DNA of 64,000 nt from Saccharicrinis sp963677245 (GTDB taxonomy: Bacteria > Bacteroidota > Bacteroidia > Bacteroidales > Marinilabiliaceae). Location of the stretch: positions 3,720,001-3,784,000 of the forward strand of contig OY781921.1 in assembly GCA_963677245.1 (NCBI GenBank), read 5' to 3'. The number at the start of each line of letters is the position of its first letter. Position 1 is the first letter of the stretch. A program made the position numbers and the translations under genes. Under the pieces are notes generated by a model. That model saw only the letters and a list, made by a program, of their open reading frames with translations, was not told the origin of the DNA and did no database searches. Below are positions 17,498 to 25,467 of this stretch, in pieces.

Positions 17498-17573
17498 ATG
17501 TTTAAACTGATGATGATTACATCATCTTATTCTGCAGGTTTATCCTGTGTTCATCATTCACCCATAAGATAAT

Positions 17574-19130
17574 ATGAAGATTGAAGTAATGGATACAACG
17601 CTCCGTGATGGGGAGCAAACCACCGGGGTATCTTTTAACGAAGGTGAAAAGCTGGCTATGGCCGGTTTGTTAATTGAAGAATTAAAAGTCGACCGTATTG
17701 AAGTGGCATCAGCCCGGGTGTCGGAAGGCGAATTTTCTGCAGTTAAACGAATTACCGAATGGGCGAAAAGGCGTAATTGCCTTGAAAAAATTGAAGTGTT
17801 GGGTTTTGTTGATGGAGATATTTCATTGAAATGGATTCAGGATGCGGGTGGAAAAGTCATTAATTTATTGACGAAAGGTTCGCTTAAACACGTGCAAAGC
17901 CAGCTTAGAAAAACGCCAGAAGAACATATCGATGATATTTCTGCCTTAGTGCAGAAAGCAAACGAAATGGGAATTACGGTGAACGTGTATCTTGAGGATT
18001 GGAGTAACGGGATGCTCACTTCTCCGGATTATGTATATTTCGTAGTTGGAGAAATTCAAAAGATGAATGTGAAGCGTATTATGCTTCCGGATACATTGGG
18101 TGTTTTAAATCCAGATCAGACTTTTAAGTTTTGTTCCGACATGGTGACGAGATTCCCGGATGTACATTTCGATTTTCATGCACACAATGATTACGATATG
18201 GCTGTGGCCAATGTGTTTTCTGCTTTAAAAACCGGGATGAAAGGAATTCATACCACCGTAAACGGTTTGGGTGAGCGTGCTGGTAATGCTCCTTTGGCTA
18301 GTATTATCGGAATTTTAAACGATCATTTAAAGCTGGAAAATAATCTTGATGAAGAGAAGATTACGCAGGTTAGTAAGGTAGTTGAGCAATTGTCAGGTCT
18401 TCGTATTCCCGAAAACCAACCTATAACCGGTTACAATGTATTTACGCAATGTAGTGGTGTACATGCCGATGGCGACAGCAAAGACAACCTGTACTTCAAT
18501 AGCCTAATGCCAGAGCGTTTCGGAAGAAATCGTAAATATGCATTGGGTAAAACTTCTGGTAAAGCTAATATCAAGAAAAACCTGGAAGAGTTAGGTATCG
18601 AGCTTGGACCAGAGGATATGAAGAAAGTAACGGCAAGAGTGATTGCATTAGGCGATAAAAAAGAGTTGGTCACAATTGAAGACCTACCATTTATTATTGC
18701 CGATGTGTTGAAAAGCTCTCAAATTAAAGATGCCATTAAAATTAGAAATTATAACCTCTCACTGGCATATGACCTTCGTCCATTAGCTTCTATAAGTATT
18801 GAGTTAAATGGAGAAAGACATGATGAAACAGCTGTGGGAGATGGGCAGTATGATGCCTTTATGACAGCTCTTTGGAGAATATATACTCGTTTGAATAAAG
18901 TTCACCCGGTACTGGTAGATTATTGGGTAACAATTCCTCCTGGAGGTAAAACAGATGCCTTGGTAGAAACCGTAATTACATGGGATTATAAAGGTGTTGA
19001 AATAAAATCAAGAGGTTTGGCAGCTGACCAGACAGAAGCAGCTATTGAAGCTACCATCAAAGTGTTAAATGTAATCGAAGAAGGTACTTTAACGCGTCAG
19101 GCTGATTGGAAAGAGAAATTAGAGAAATAA
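17574..19130 (+). CDS. Second 2-isopropylmalate/citramalate synthase family enzyme
   Basis: A 518-residue paralogue of LeuA. It has the DRE-TIM signature MDTTLRDGEQTTGVSFNEGE, the metal site FDFHAHNDYDMAVANVFSAL and NGLGERAGNAPLASIIGIL, and a C-terminal regulatory domain (SISIELNGERHDETAVGDGQ). It differs from the upstream leuA product along most of its length (for example RIEVASARVSEGEF in place of IIEAGFPISSPGDF). The setting between leuD and leuB, and the absence of a threonine deaminase gene in the window, suggest citramalate synthase (pyruvate plus acetyl-CoA, giving 2-oxobutyrate for isoleucine through LeuCD and LeuB). That substrate is inferred; it may equally be a second isopropylmalate or homologous synthase. 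Confidence 0.8.
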   Translation: MKIEVMDTTLRDGEQTTGVSFNEGEKLAMAGLLIEELKVDRIEVASARVSEGEFSAVKRITEWAKRRNCLEKIEVLGFVDGDISLKWIQDAGGKVINLLTKGSLKHVQSQLRKTPEEHIDDISALVQKANEMGITVNVYLEDWSNGMLTSPDYVYFVVGEIQKMNVKRIMLPDTLGVLNPDQTFKFCSDMVTRFPDVHFDFHAHNDYDMAVANVFSALKTGMKGIHTTVNGLGERAGNAPLASIIGILNDHLKLENNLDEEKITQVSKVVEQLSGLRIPENQPITGYNVFTQCSGVHADGDSKDNLYFNSLMPERFGRNRKYALGKTSGKANIKKNLEELGIELGPEDMKKVTARVIALGDKKELVTIEDLPFIIADVLKSSQIKDAIKIRNYNLSLAYDLRPLASISIELNGERHDETAVGDGQYDAFMTALWRIYTRLNKVHPVLVDYWVTIPPGGKTDALVETVITWDYKGVEIKSRGLAADQTEAAIEATIKVLNVIEEGTLTRQADWKEKLEK

Positions 19131-19137
19131 GTAAAAT

Positions 19138-19226
19138 AGACAAAAGTATTAGGATTCAAGACAAAAGATGTTAGCGTTAATTACTTATGCAGTCTTTAGC
19201 CTTTAGTCTTTATACTTTATACTAAT
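19138..19226 (+). repeat. Imperfect inverted-repeat element before leuB
   Basis: The left half has AGACAAAAG twice (19138 and 19159). The right half (19191-19225) is built of GTCTTTAG, CTTTAGTCTTTATACTTTATACT words. The halves are roughly complementary with interruptions. It ends about ten bases before the leuB ATG. Confidence 0.55.
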
Positions 19227-19235
19227 ATTGAAATT

Positions 19236-20294
19236 ATGAAATTGAATATCGCTGTTTTAGCCGGTGACGGAATAGGTCCCGAAATTGTAGCACAGGCACA
19301 AAAAGTAATTGATGCTGTTGCTACTAAGTATAATCACGAAGTAGTTTATACACCAGCATTAGTTGGAGCTACTGCTATTGATCAGGTTGGTGATCCTTAT
19401 CCGGAAGCTACGCATGAGGTTTGTATGAACTCTGATGCTGTTTTATTTGGAGCTATTGGTGATCCTAAGTTTGATAATGATCCTAAAGCTAAGGTTCGTC
19501 CAGAGCAAGGATTATTAGCGATGCGTAAAAAATTAGGTCTATATGCAAACATCCGTCCGGTAGCAACTTTCCCTTCTTTGTTGGAGAAAAGTCCTTTGCG
19601 TTTAGATATCGTTGAAGGTGCTGACTTGGTTGTTGTTCGTGAATTAACAGGCGGTATTTATTTTGGTGAAAAAGGTCGTTCAGAAGACTTGAAGAAAGCT
19701 TTTGATACTTGTACTTATACAACCGAAGAAATTGAGCGTATCCTTAAATTGGCCTTTTCATATGCAGGTAAAAGAGATAAGCGATTAACGGTTGTTGATA
19801 AAGCAAACGTATTAGCTACTTCTCGTTTATGGAGAGAAACGGCTCAGGCAATGGAATCTGATTATAAAGATATTGAGGTAGATTATATGTTCGTTGATAA
19901 TGCAGCGATGCAGTTAATTCAATGGCCTAAGAAGTTTGACGTAATGGTTACTGAAAATATGTTTGGTGATATCATTAGTGATGAGGCTTCTGTTATTACA
20001 GGTTCTTTAGGTTTATTGCCATCTGCATCTGTAGGTGTTCATACTTCTGTATTTGAGCCTATCCACGGTTCTTATCCACAGGCTGCAGGTAAAGATATCG
20101 CTAACCCAGTTGCAACAGTTCTATCTGCTGCTATGTTGTTAGAATCTTTAGATTTATTAGATGAAGCTGCTTTAGTACGTGAGGCTGTTAATAAATCATT
20201 GGAAGAGGGTGTGGTAACTGAAGATATCAGTAAAGAAAATGCTCACAAAACTTCTGAAGTAGGAGATTGGTTGGCTAAATATATTGCTGGATAA
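19236..20294 (+). CDS. leuB: 3-isopropylmalate dehydrogenase
   Basis: NAD-dependent oxidative decarboxylation of 3-isopropylmalate to 2-oxoisocaproate, the last dedicated step before transamination; in the citramalate route the same enzyme makes 2-oxobutyrate. 352 residues, full length. Family motifs are AVLAGDGIGPEIVAQA, the substrate loop VVVRELTGGIYFGEKGR, the catalytic Lys-Asp region DKANVL, and the NAD/metal signature MVTENMFGDIISDEASVITG, then FEPIHGSYPQAAGKDIANP. It is the last gene of the cluster, closed by a strong terminator. Confidence 0.96.
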   Translation: MKLNIAVLAGDGIGPEIVAQAQKVIDAVATKYNHEVVYTPALVGATAIDQVGDPYPEATHEVCMNSDAVLFGAIGDPKFDNDPKAKVRPEQGLLAMRKKLGLYANIRPVATFPSLLEKSPLRLDIVEGADLVVVRELTGGIYFGEKGRSEDLKKAFDTCTYTTEEIERILKLAFSYAGKRDKRLTVVDKANVLATSRLWRETAQAMESDYKDIEVDYMFVDNAAMQLIQWPKKFDVMVTENMFGDIISDEASVITGSLGLLPSASVGVHTSVFEPIHGSYPQAAGKDIANPVATVLSAAMLLESLDLLDEAALVREAVNKSLEEGVVTEDISKENAHKTSEVGDWLAKYIAG

Positions 20295-20317
20295 TCTTTG
20301 ATTAGACAATATACAAT

Positions 20318-20357
20318 AACCCCTGTTTGGCTTAAGTCAACAGGGGTTTGTTTTTTT
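20318..20357 (+). terminator. Terminator of the ilv-leu cluster
   Basis: AACCCCTGTT (20318-20327) pairs perfectly with AACAGGGGTT (20339-20348), followed by TGTTTTTTT. Confidence 0.9.
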
Positions 20358-20412
20358 ATGAATGTTTTCTCAAGACCTTTGTAAAATATCCTGCGAAATC
20401 ATTTTTATGTAG

Positions 20413-21237
20413 CTATTGCACTAATAAGGTATCACATTCCAAATACCATTCTTCATTTTGCTTTAATGATTTAAACTGACTGTGAGCACCCAGAATACTT
20501 GATAATAGCTGGTACTCTTCCATTTTATAATGTAAAGAATATTGAGTATTCAGAAAAACCATAAAGGAATCAAGGCATGTTCCCTGATAACCCGTAAGGC
20601 TTGCAATATTTTCACGTGAGGTAAAGTAATTGAATCTAGTACTTTCATCCGCAATTTTTTCAAGCTCTTTAACACGCTCACGTGCTAAGGCTATCGGATC
20701 TTTTCCTCCTAATGAGAGCGAGACACCAAAAGTACCACTGGCAGCTTTCTTATCCGCTTTACCCCAGGCAATGGCTTCTTCAAAATCATTACCCCATGAG
20801 TTAACCATCTCCTTGGCCAATTCATCTTCTGTTTTGGGTAATTTTAAATCTTTAAAGGCTTGTTTAAAATGGGCATATGAATAATATCGAACCACTTCTA
20901 TTTCATCTAAAGCATAAATATTAGTTTGTACATTCAACATTACGGCTTCATCCATCGAGTGCCAAATGCCGGAAACCACCCAGGTAGTATCTTTATATCC
21001 CAAGCTATGAAATCGAATGGTATCACCTACCGAACCATGAATTTTAAAATAGCCTTCTGTATCGCTTAAAACCACTTCTCCGGTTTTTTCATTCTTCACA
21101 GCACCAAAAGCAACAGCGTCTCCATTTTTTTGCTTTTTTAAATAAGCTTCCATTTCCTTTGACTCATCCGACTGGGCAAAGGAAAGAGTAAATAAGCTGA
21201 GTAGAAATAGTGTTATAGCATATTTATTTGTTTTCAT
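20413..21237 (-). CDS. Secreted protein with carboxypeptidase-regulatory-like domain
   Basis: A 274-residue exported protein of unknown function. The N-terminus MKTNKYAITLFLLSLFTLSFA is a clear signal peptide; an in-frame ATG six codons upstream (21255) would add a short charged extension and is judged less likely. Residues about 40-115 show the pattern of a CarboxypepD_reg-like beta-sandwich (GAVKNEKTGEVVLSDTEGYFKI, then GDTIRFHSLGYKD). The remaining half is helical with no recognised motif. Its start overlaps the stop of the upstream gene by 14 bases, indicating translational coupling with a protein of similar design; the two may work together at the cell envelope. Confidence 0.7.
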   Translation of the reverse strand: MKTNKYAITLFLLSLFTLSFAQSDESKEMEAYLKKQKNGDAVAFGAVKNEKTGEVVLSDTEGYFKIHGSVGDTIRFHSLGYKDTTWVVSGIWHSMDEAVMLNVQTNIYALDEIEVVRYYSYAHFKQAFKDLKLPKTEDELAKEMVNSWGNDFEEAIAWGKADKKAASGTFGVSLSLGGKDPIALARERVKELEKIADESTRFNYFTSRENIASLTGYQGTCLDSFMVFLNTQYSLHYKMEEYQLLSSILGAHSQFKSLKQNEEWYLECDTLLVQ

Positions 21238-21970
21238 TTTTTTGCTCAAATTCAAGTTTTAACGCTTTGATTTTTTCTTTTACCAACAAGGGATTATCCC
21301 TGGAGCTAAGCTTTAGGTGAATGTTGCAATAAATGATAAAGTTGGTTAGCGTATCACCTTTGTCATAGCCGGACACTTCCTTTATGATTTCAGGATTATA
21401 AAACAGGTTTATTTTGTCTTGCTCTTTTTCCTGTGCCAGCATCCGTTTTGCATTTCTTTTTCTTTTTTCTCTTTTACTGGTATGATAATGTACATAGCTA
21501 ATCGGACTTACCAGAGCTGCCAGAACAGGTGGTTTCTTAGAGAAATCATCGCTTCGTAAAGCAGGTGGTGTATCACTTTTTTTGCCGAGTTCAATACCTT
21601 CAGGTAAATGCAGATGCATTTCGTTTGTAGATACCTCTACTTCCTGAATCATATACGAACGTCTGGGTAATGAAATCGTCATTCCATCCGGATTATCTAT
21701 AAACTCTTTCACTTTTATGACTTTTCCTTCGTAGCTCAATCCAAAAACTTTGAGTGAATCGGTACTTTTAAATACATGCCTAAAGGTTCCTACGGAATCA
21801 GTCACAAAGCGTTGGTAAGTTTCATAGCTTATTACCTGAGCGCCTTCAATCGCTTTGCTGTTTGCTTCATCTTTTACAAGTAATTTTACCCATACCAATG
21901 AAGTAGATTCTTGTTGGGCGTACATGTAGCAAAAACTAAATAAGAATACAAATAAGAAGGCCAGGCGCAT
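21224..21970 (-). CDS. Secreted protein with carboxypeptidase-regulatory-like domain
   Basis: A 248-residue exported protein. Residues 1-18 form a signal peptide (MRLAFLFVFLFSFCYMYA). Residues about 28-110 fit a CarboxypepD_reg-like module (LVKDEANSKAIEGAQVIS, then DSVGTFRHVFKSTDSLKVFGLSYEGK), followed by SLPRRSYMIQEVEV, the phrasing also seen at the start of SusC-type proteins, though no barrel is present. A very basic stretch (KREKRKRNAKRM) lies near residue 168. It is the first gene of a two-gene minus-strand unit with the overlapping gene downstream. Function is unknown. Confidence 0.7.
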   Translation of the reverse strand: MRLAFLFVFLFSFCYMYAQQESTSLVWVKLLVKDEANSKAIEGAQVISYETYQRFVTDSVGTFRHVFKSTDSLKVFGLSYEGKVIKVKEFIDNPDGMTISLPRRSYMIQEVEVSTNEMHLHLPEGIELGKKSDTPPALRSDDFSKKPPVLAALVSPISYVHYHTSKREKRKRNAKRMLAQEKEQDKINLFYNPEIIKEVSGYDKGDTLTNFIIYCNIHLKLSSRDNPLLVKEKIKALKLEFEQKNENK

Positions 21971-22111
21971 ACCAATTCCAAAATTTAAAGTCCGAAAATT
22001 ATAAACAAATGAGGATTTAGAAGTTTTTTTATCCGGGATTAACCAAACTTTAACCTATGTGCGTTGTTACAATATGCGTACCGATAAACTGTATACTCTT
22101 AAATAATACCG

Positions 22112-22136
22112 ATTATATATCAAATTCATATATAAT
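22112..22136. repeat. Perfect 9-bp inverted repeat upstream of the dapD promoter
   Basis: ATTATATAT (22112-22120) and ATATATAAT (22128-22136) with a 7-base centre lie 12 bases before the -33 box. It may be an operator, but AT-rich palindromes of this size can arise by chance. Confidence 0.45.
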
Positions 22137-22148
22137 GAAGTAGTATGA

Positions 22149-22180
22149 TTTGCAATTAGATTGCATTCATTATACTTTTG
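22149..22180 (+). promoter_or_regulatory. Promoter of dapD
   Basis: TTTG (22149-22152), spacer 20, TACTTTTG (22173-22180), a full match to the Bacteroidetes consensus. The ATG follows 25 bases later. Confidence 0.8.
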
Positions 22181-22205
22181 TGGCAAATTATAAATTCGAA
22201 CAAAG

Positions 22206-23024
22206 ATGTTAGAACAATACAAAGAACTTGTTGAGAAAGCCTGGGAAGACAGGGAGTTATTAAAAAAGGAAGAAACACAAAACATCATCCGTGAGTTAAT
22301 GGAGATGTTGGATAAGGGTAAAATCCGAGTAGCTGAGCCAGATGGAGATGATTGGAAAGTGAATGAGTGGGTTAAAAAAGCAGTAATCCTTTACTTCCCT
22401 ATTCAAAAAATGGAAACCATTGAGGCTGGTCCTTTAGAGTTTCATGATAAAATGGCTTTAAAAAAGAACTATGCTGAATTAGGTATTCGTGTGGTTCCTC
22501 ATGCTGTAGCTCGTTATGGTGCTTATATTTCAAGTGGTGTTGTTTTAATGCCTTCTTATGTAAATATTGGAGCTTATGTTGAGGCCGGTACAATGGTTGA
22601 TACCTGGGCTACTGTTGGTAGTTGTGCACAAATTGGTAAAAATGTTCACTTAAGTGGTGGTGTTGGTATTGGTGGTGTATTAGAGCCAGTTCAAGCTGCT
22701 CCGGTTATTATCGAAGATGATGCTTTTATCGGTTCTCGTTGTATTGTTGTTGAAGGTTGTAGAGTTGGAAAAGAAGCTGTATTGGGTGCCAATGTAGTAT
22801 TAACTGGTTCTACAAAAATTATTGATGTAACAGGCGACGAGCCGGTAGAATATAAAGGATATGTACCTCCTCGTTCTGTGGTTATTCCAGGAAGTTATAC
22901 TAAGAAGTTTCCTGCCGGAGATTTCCAGGTTCCTGCTGCTTTAATCATTGGTAAGCGTAAAGAGTCTACCGATAAAAAGACTTCATTAAACGATGCATTA
23001 CGCGAAAATAATGTAGCTGTTTAA
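22206..23024 (+). CDS. dapD: Tetrahydrodipicolinate N-succinyltransferase
   Basis: Transfers succinyl from succinyl-CoA to tetrahydrodipicolinate in the lysine/meso-diaminopimelate pathway. 272 residues, the usual length. The left-handed beta-helix hexapeptide repeats are visible from about residue 100 to 200 (ARYGAYISSGVVLMPSYVNI, then GAYVEAGTMVDTWATVGSCA), with the family-specific GGVGIGGVLEPVQAAPVIIED and the C-terminal RSVVIPGSYTKKFPAGDFQV. It has its own consensus promoter. An inverted-repeat element lies between it and the next gene, so downstream co-transcription is possible but not certain. Confidence 0.96.
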   Translation: MLEQYKELVEKAWEDRELLKKEETQNIIRELMEMLDKGKIRVAEPDGDDWKVNEWVKKAVILYFPIQKMETIEAGPLEFHDKMALKKNYAELGIRVVPHAVARYGAYISSGVVLMPSYVNIGAYVEAGTMVDTWATVGSCAQIGKNVHLSGGVGIGGVLEPVQAAPVIIEDDAFIGSRCIVVEGCRVGKEAVLGANVVLTGSTKIIDVTGDEPVEYKGYVPPRSVVIPGSYTKKFPAGDFQVPAALIIGKRKESTDKKTSLNDALRENNVAV

Positions 23025-23028
23025 ATAG

Positions 23029-23100
23029 TATAAAGTACTCAGACGAAAGTATAAAGACTGATTTACAGATGATGATCTTTATACTTTTGTCTTTATACTT
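23029..23100 (+). repeat. Inverted-repeat element between dapD and tsaC
   Basis: AGACGAAAGTATAAAG (23041-23056) faces CTTTATACTTTTGTCT (23077-23092): 16 paired bases with one wobble around a 20-base loop. Further CTTTATACTT and TATAAAGT words flank the arms. It is the clearest member of the element family and ends 12 bases before the next ATG. Confidence 0.75.
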
Positions 23101-23112
23101 AAATCTAATTTT

Positions 23113-23676
23113 ATGATCGACGATATTAAGAAAGCCGTTGAGGTATTACAACAGGGAGGTTTAATTCTTTATCCTACTGATACTATTTGGGGAATTGGTT
23201 GTGATGCCACAAACGAAGAGGCGGTTAAAAAGGTATATGCACTCAAACAACGTGAGGATAGCAAAAGTATGTTGGTGTTATTGGACAATGATGCCAAACT
23301 AAATTCTTATGTAGATGAAGTGCCTGAAATGGCTTGGGATTTAATTGATTTGAGTACAAAACCGATTACTGTAATTTATCCAAACGCAAAAAATTTAGCT
23401 CCTAATTTACTGGCAGAAGATAAAAGCGTAGGAATTAGAATTACAAAAGAAAACTTCTCACAGCAGTTATGCCAGCGCTTTAAAAAACCTATCGTTTCCA
23501 CCTCTGCTAATATTAGTGGACAGCCTTCGCCTATGAATTTTACTGAAATTAGTGAAGAAGTTAAAGCCGGCGTTGATTATATCGTTCAGTTTCGTCAGGA
23601 GGAATTGGAAAATCCTGCACCATCGAGTATTGTTAAGCTTGGTGTTAATGGCGAAGTACAAGTAATTAGAGAGTAA
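23113..23676 (+). CDS. L-threonylcarbamoyladenylate synthase (Sua5/YciO/YrdC family)
   Basis: A 187-residue YrdC-domain protein; the family makes threonylcarbamoyl-AMP from threonine, bicarbonate and ATP for the t6A modification of ANN-decoding tRNAs. Motifs are the N-terminal LYPTDTIWGIGCDATNEEAV, KQREDSKSMLVLL, the central GIRITKENFSQQLCQRFKKP and the SANISGQPSP nucleotide-binding turn. It lacks the extra Sua5 C-terminal domain. A YciO-type paralogue with a different substrate cannot be excluded on motifs alone. The thioesterase gene begins one base after its stop codon, indicating an operon. Confidence 0.88.
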   Translation: MIDDIKKAVEVLQQGGLILYPTDTIWGIGCDATNEEAVKKVYALKQREDSKSMLVLLDNDAKLNSYVDEVPEMAWDLIDLSTKPITVIYPNAKNLAPNLLAEDKSVGIRITKENFSQQLCQRFKKPIVSTSANISGQPSPMNFTEISEEVKAGVDYIVQFRQEELENPAPSSIVKLGVNGEVQVIRE

Positions 23677-23677
23677 T

Positions 23678-24106
23678 ATGTCAGAAGAACAAATAGCATT
23701 TAATCATCAGGATCAAATTCAAATTCGTTTTAACGATATTGATGGATTAGGCCATGTAAACAATACTACTTTACAGGAATATTTTGATCTGGGTCGTTTA
23801 GGGTATTTTAATACTGTATTCGAGAATAAAGTGGATTGGGGAACATTTGGTGCTATTGTGGCTTCTATTAAAACTGATTTTATCTCACCTGTATTTTTAA
23901 AAGATCAGTTAGTGGTGAAAACCAAAATTAAATCCATTGGCAATAAAAGCATGCAAATGGTTCAGCAAATTGAGGATAAGCAAGGTGCTGTAAAAGCAAT
24001 ATGTCAGTCTGTGATGGTTGGTTTTAATCCAAAGAATCATGAATCAGTCGTTATTCCTGAAGATTGGCGAATAAAAATTGGCGCATTAGAAAAATTGACA
24101 TTTTAA
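23678..24106 (+). CDS. Hotdog-fold acyl-CoA thioesterase (4HBT type)
   Basis: A 142-residue cytoplasmic protein of the YbgC/4-hydroxybenzoyl-CoA thioesterase type. The signature IRFNDIDGLGHVNNTTLQEYFDLGR contains the catalytic Asp and the GHVNN turn at the start of the central helix; the later TDFISPVFLKDQLVVKTKI strand pairing is typical of the fold. The substrate is unknown, probably short- or medium-chain acyl-CoA. It is translationally adjacent (one base) to the YrdC-family gene and shares its transcript. Confidence 0.88.
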   Translation: MSEEQIAFNHQDQIQIRFNDIDGLGHVNNTTLQEYFDLGRLGYFNTVFENKVDWGTFGAIVASIKTDFISPVFLKDQLVVKTKIKSIGNKSMQMVQQIEDKQGAVKAICQSVMVGFNPKNHESVVIPEDWRIKIGALEKLTF

Positions 24107-24431
24107 GTCCAATCCTCAAGTGGATAATTTGATTGTAAATTGTTCCTTAAAATACCTTTCTGCCTTATTTTGATATTCTTTATTGACAACGTAGGATTAT
24201 CAAATTGTGATACACAAGTGCAAATTGATTATCGAAAAAGTATTTGTGTTTAAACCTGCTGCACATAGGTTAGTACAAATCTCCACTTGTTTGACTAATA
24301 TCTCCACCCATTTTTTATTAATATAAGGCATATTTGCATAAGGATCAAAATGACTCATCTCATTAGGATTAATGCTTTGGGTTAGACTGTCCTGTCAGAT
24401 AAAACAAATAAGCGTTGAAACTAAAGAAAAA
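24107..24431. other. Intergenic region before the arabinan operon
   Basis: No gene seen. It contains a nested hairpin at 24242-24280 (ATTTGT/ACAAAT outside, AACCT/AGGTT inside) and a near-match -7 box CATATTTG at 24329-24336 without a clear partner. It should carry the promoter and any operator of the arabinan genes, but none can be assigned with confidence. Confidence 0.4.
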
Positions 24432-25433
24432 ATGGGTAAGCTGAAGTTAAATTTTATATTGGTATTTTTTGCTATTGCCGTATTGGGATGCAAAGCTCAA
24501 AGTAAGCAAATGATTGTGCACGATCCGGTTGCTATTGAAGCCGATGGAAAATACTATATGTTTGGAACCGGTCCGGGAATTGAGTCTGGTGTTTCTGATG
24601 ATATAGTAAACTGGACTAAATATACCTCTCAGGTATTTGATCCTATGCCGGATTGGTTTAAAAAAGAAGTGCCAAACTTTAACGGACATATATGGGCTCC
24701 GGATATTATTTATCGCAATGGAAAATACTATTTGTATTATTCTATTTCATCTTTCGGAAGTAACCTTTCTGCAATTGGAGTAGCTACAAATACAACGCTA
24801 GATAGAAATAACAAGGATTCTAAATGGGTAGATCATGGCATTGTCGTTCGATCTTATCCGGGTCGTGATAACTGGAATGCGATTGATCCGAATATCATTT
24901 TTGACGAAAATGATGTGCCCTGGATGAGTTTTGGTTCTTTTTGGGGAGGTTTAAAAATCGTGAAATTAAATGATGACTTAATTTCTTTGGCTGAGCCGCA
25001 AGAGTGGTATACCATTGCTGCAAGACCACGAAATTTAGGCACAGATGAAGCAGAGGCTGGCAACGGCGCTATCGAAGGACCATTTATCATTAAAAAGGAT
25101 GAGTACTATTATATGTTTGTGTCATTTGATTTATGTTGTCGTGGAGCTGAAAGTACTTACCATGTTCGTGTGGGGCGATCAGAATCAGTAACAGGACCTT
25201 ACCTGGATAGAGATGGTGTTCCGATGACGCAAGGTGGTGGAACATTAGTTATTGAAGGAGACGATGATTTTTATGCCATAGGACATAACTCTGTTTATGA
25301 TTTCGGAGGAACGCATTACATGTTTAGTCATGGTTATGATGCGCATGATAATGGTTTGCCAAAACTTCTTGTTCATATTTTAGGATGGGATGAAGCCGGA
25401 TGGCCTTTTGTAAAGGAATATCTTAAAAAATAA
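24432..25433 (+). CDS. GH43 arabinan endo-1,5-alpha-L-arabinosidase, lipoprotein
   Basis: Cuts the alpha-1,5-arabinan backbone outside the cytoplasm. The start is placed at ATG 24432, giving a 333-residue protein whose N-terminus is a lipoprotein signal (hydrophobic FILVFFAIAVLG with lipobox Cys20); an upstream in-frame ATG would bury the signal. The five-bladed-propeller GH43 catalytic triad is visible as Asp31 (HDPV), Asp152 (AIDPNI) and Glu215 (IEGPF). The sequence around GHIWAPDIIYRNGKYYLYYS and SFWGGLKI, and the late GHNSVYDF His, match endo-arabinanases better than xylosidases. It is the first gene of an operon with a sugar symporter and an intracellular GH43 enzyme. Confidence 0.88.
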   Translation: MGKLKLNFILVFFAIAVLGCKAQSKQMIVHDPVAIEADGKYYMFGTGPGIESGVSDDIVNWTKYTSQVFDPMPDWFKKEVPNFNGHIWAPDIIYRNGKYYLYYSISSFGSNLSAIGVATNTTLDRNNKDSKWVDHGIVVRSYPGRDNWNAIDPNIIFDENDVPWMSFGSFWGGLKIVKLNDDLISLAEPQEWYTIAARPRNLGTDEAEAGNGAIEGPFIIKKDEYYYMFVSFDLCCRGAESTYHVRVGRSESVTGPYLDRDGVPMTQGGGTLVIEGDDDFYAIGHNSVYDFGGTHYMFSHGYDAHDNGLPKLLVHILGWDEAGWPFVKEYLKK

Positions 25434-25467
25434 TTTTCACAAAATATTGATCACTTTAAGTTAGTAT

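Noticed and set aside
17498..17572. 24-codon reading frame ending just before the second synthase gene, considered as a leucine leader
   Set aside because: Not enriched in branched-chain codons and located after, not before, the terminator hairpin, so the attenuation geometry is missing.
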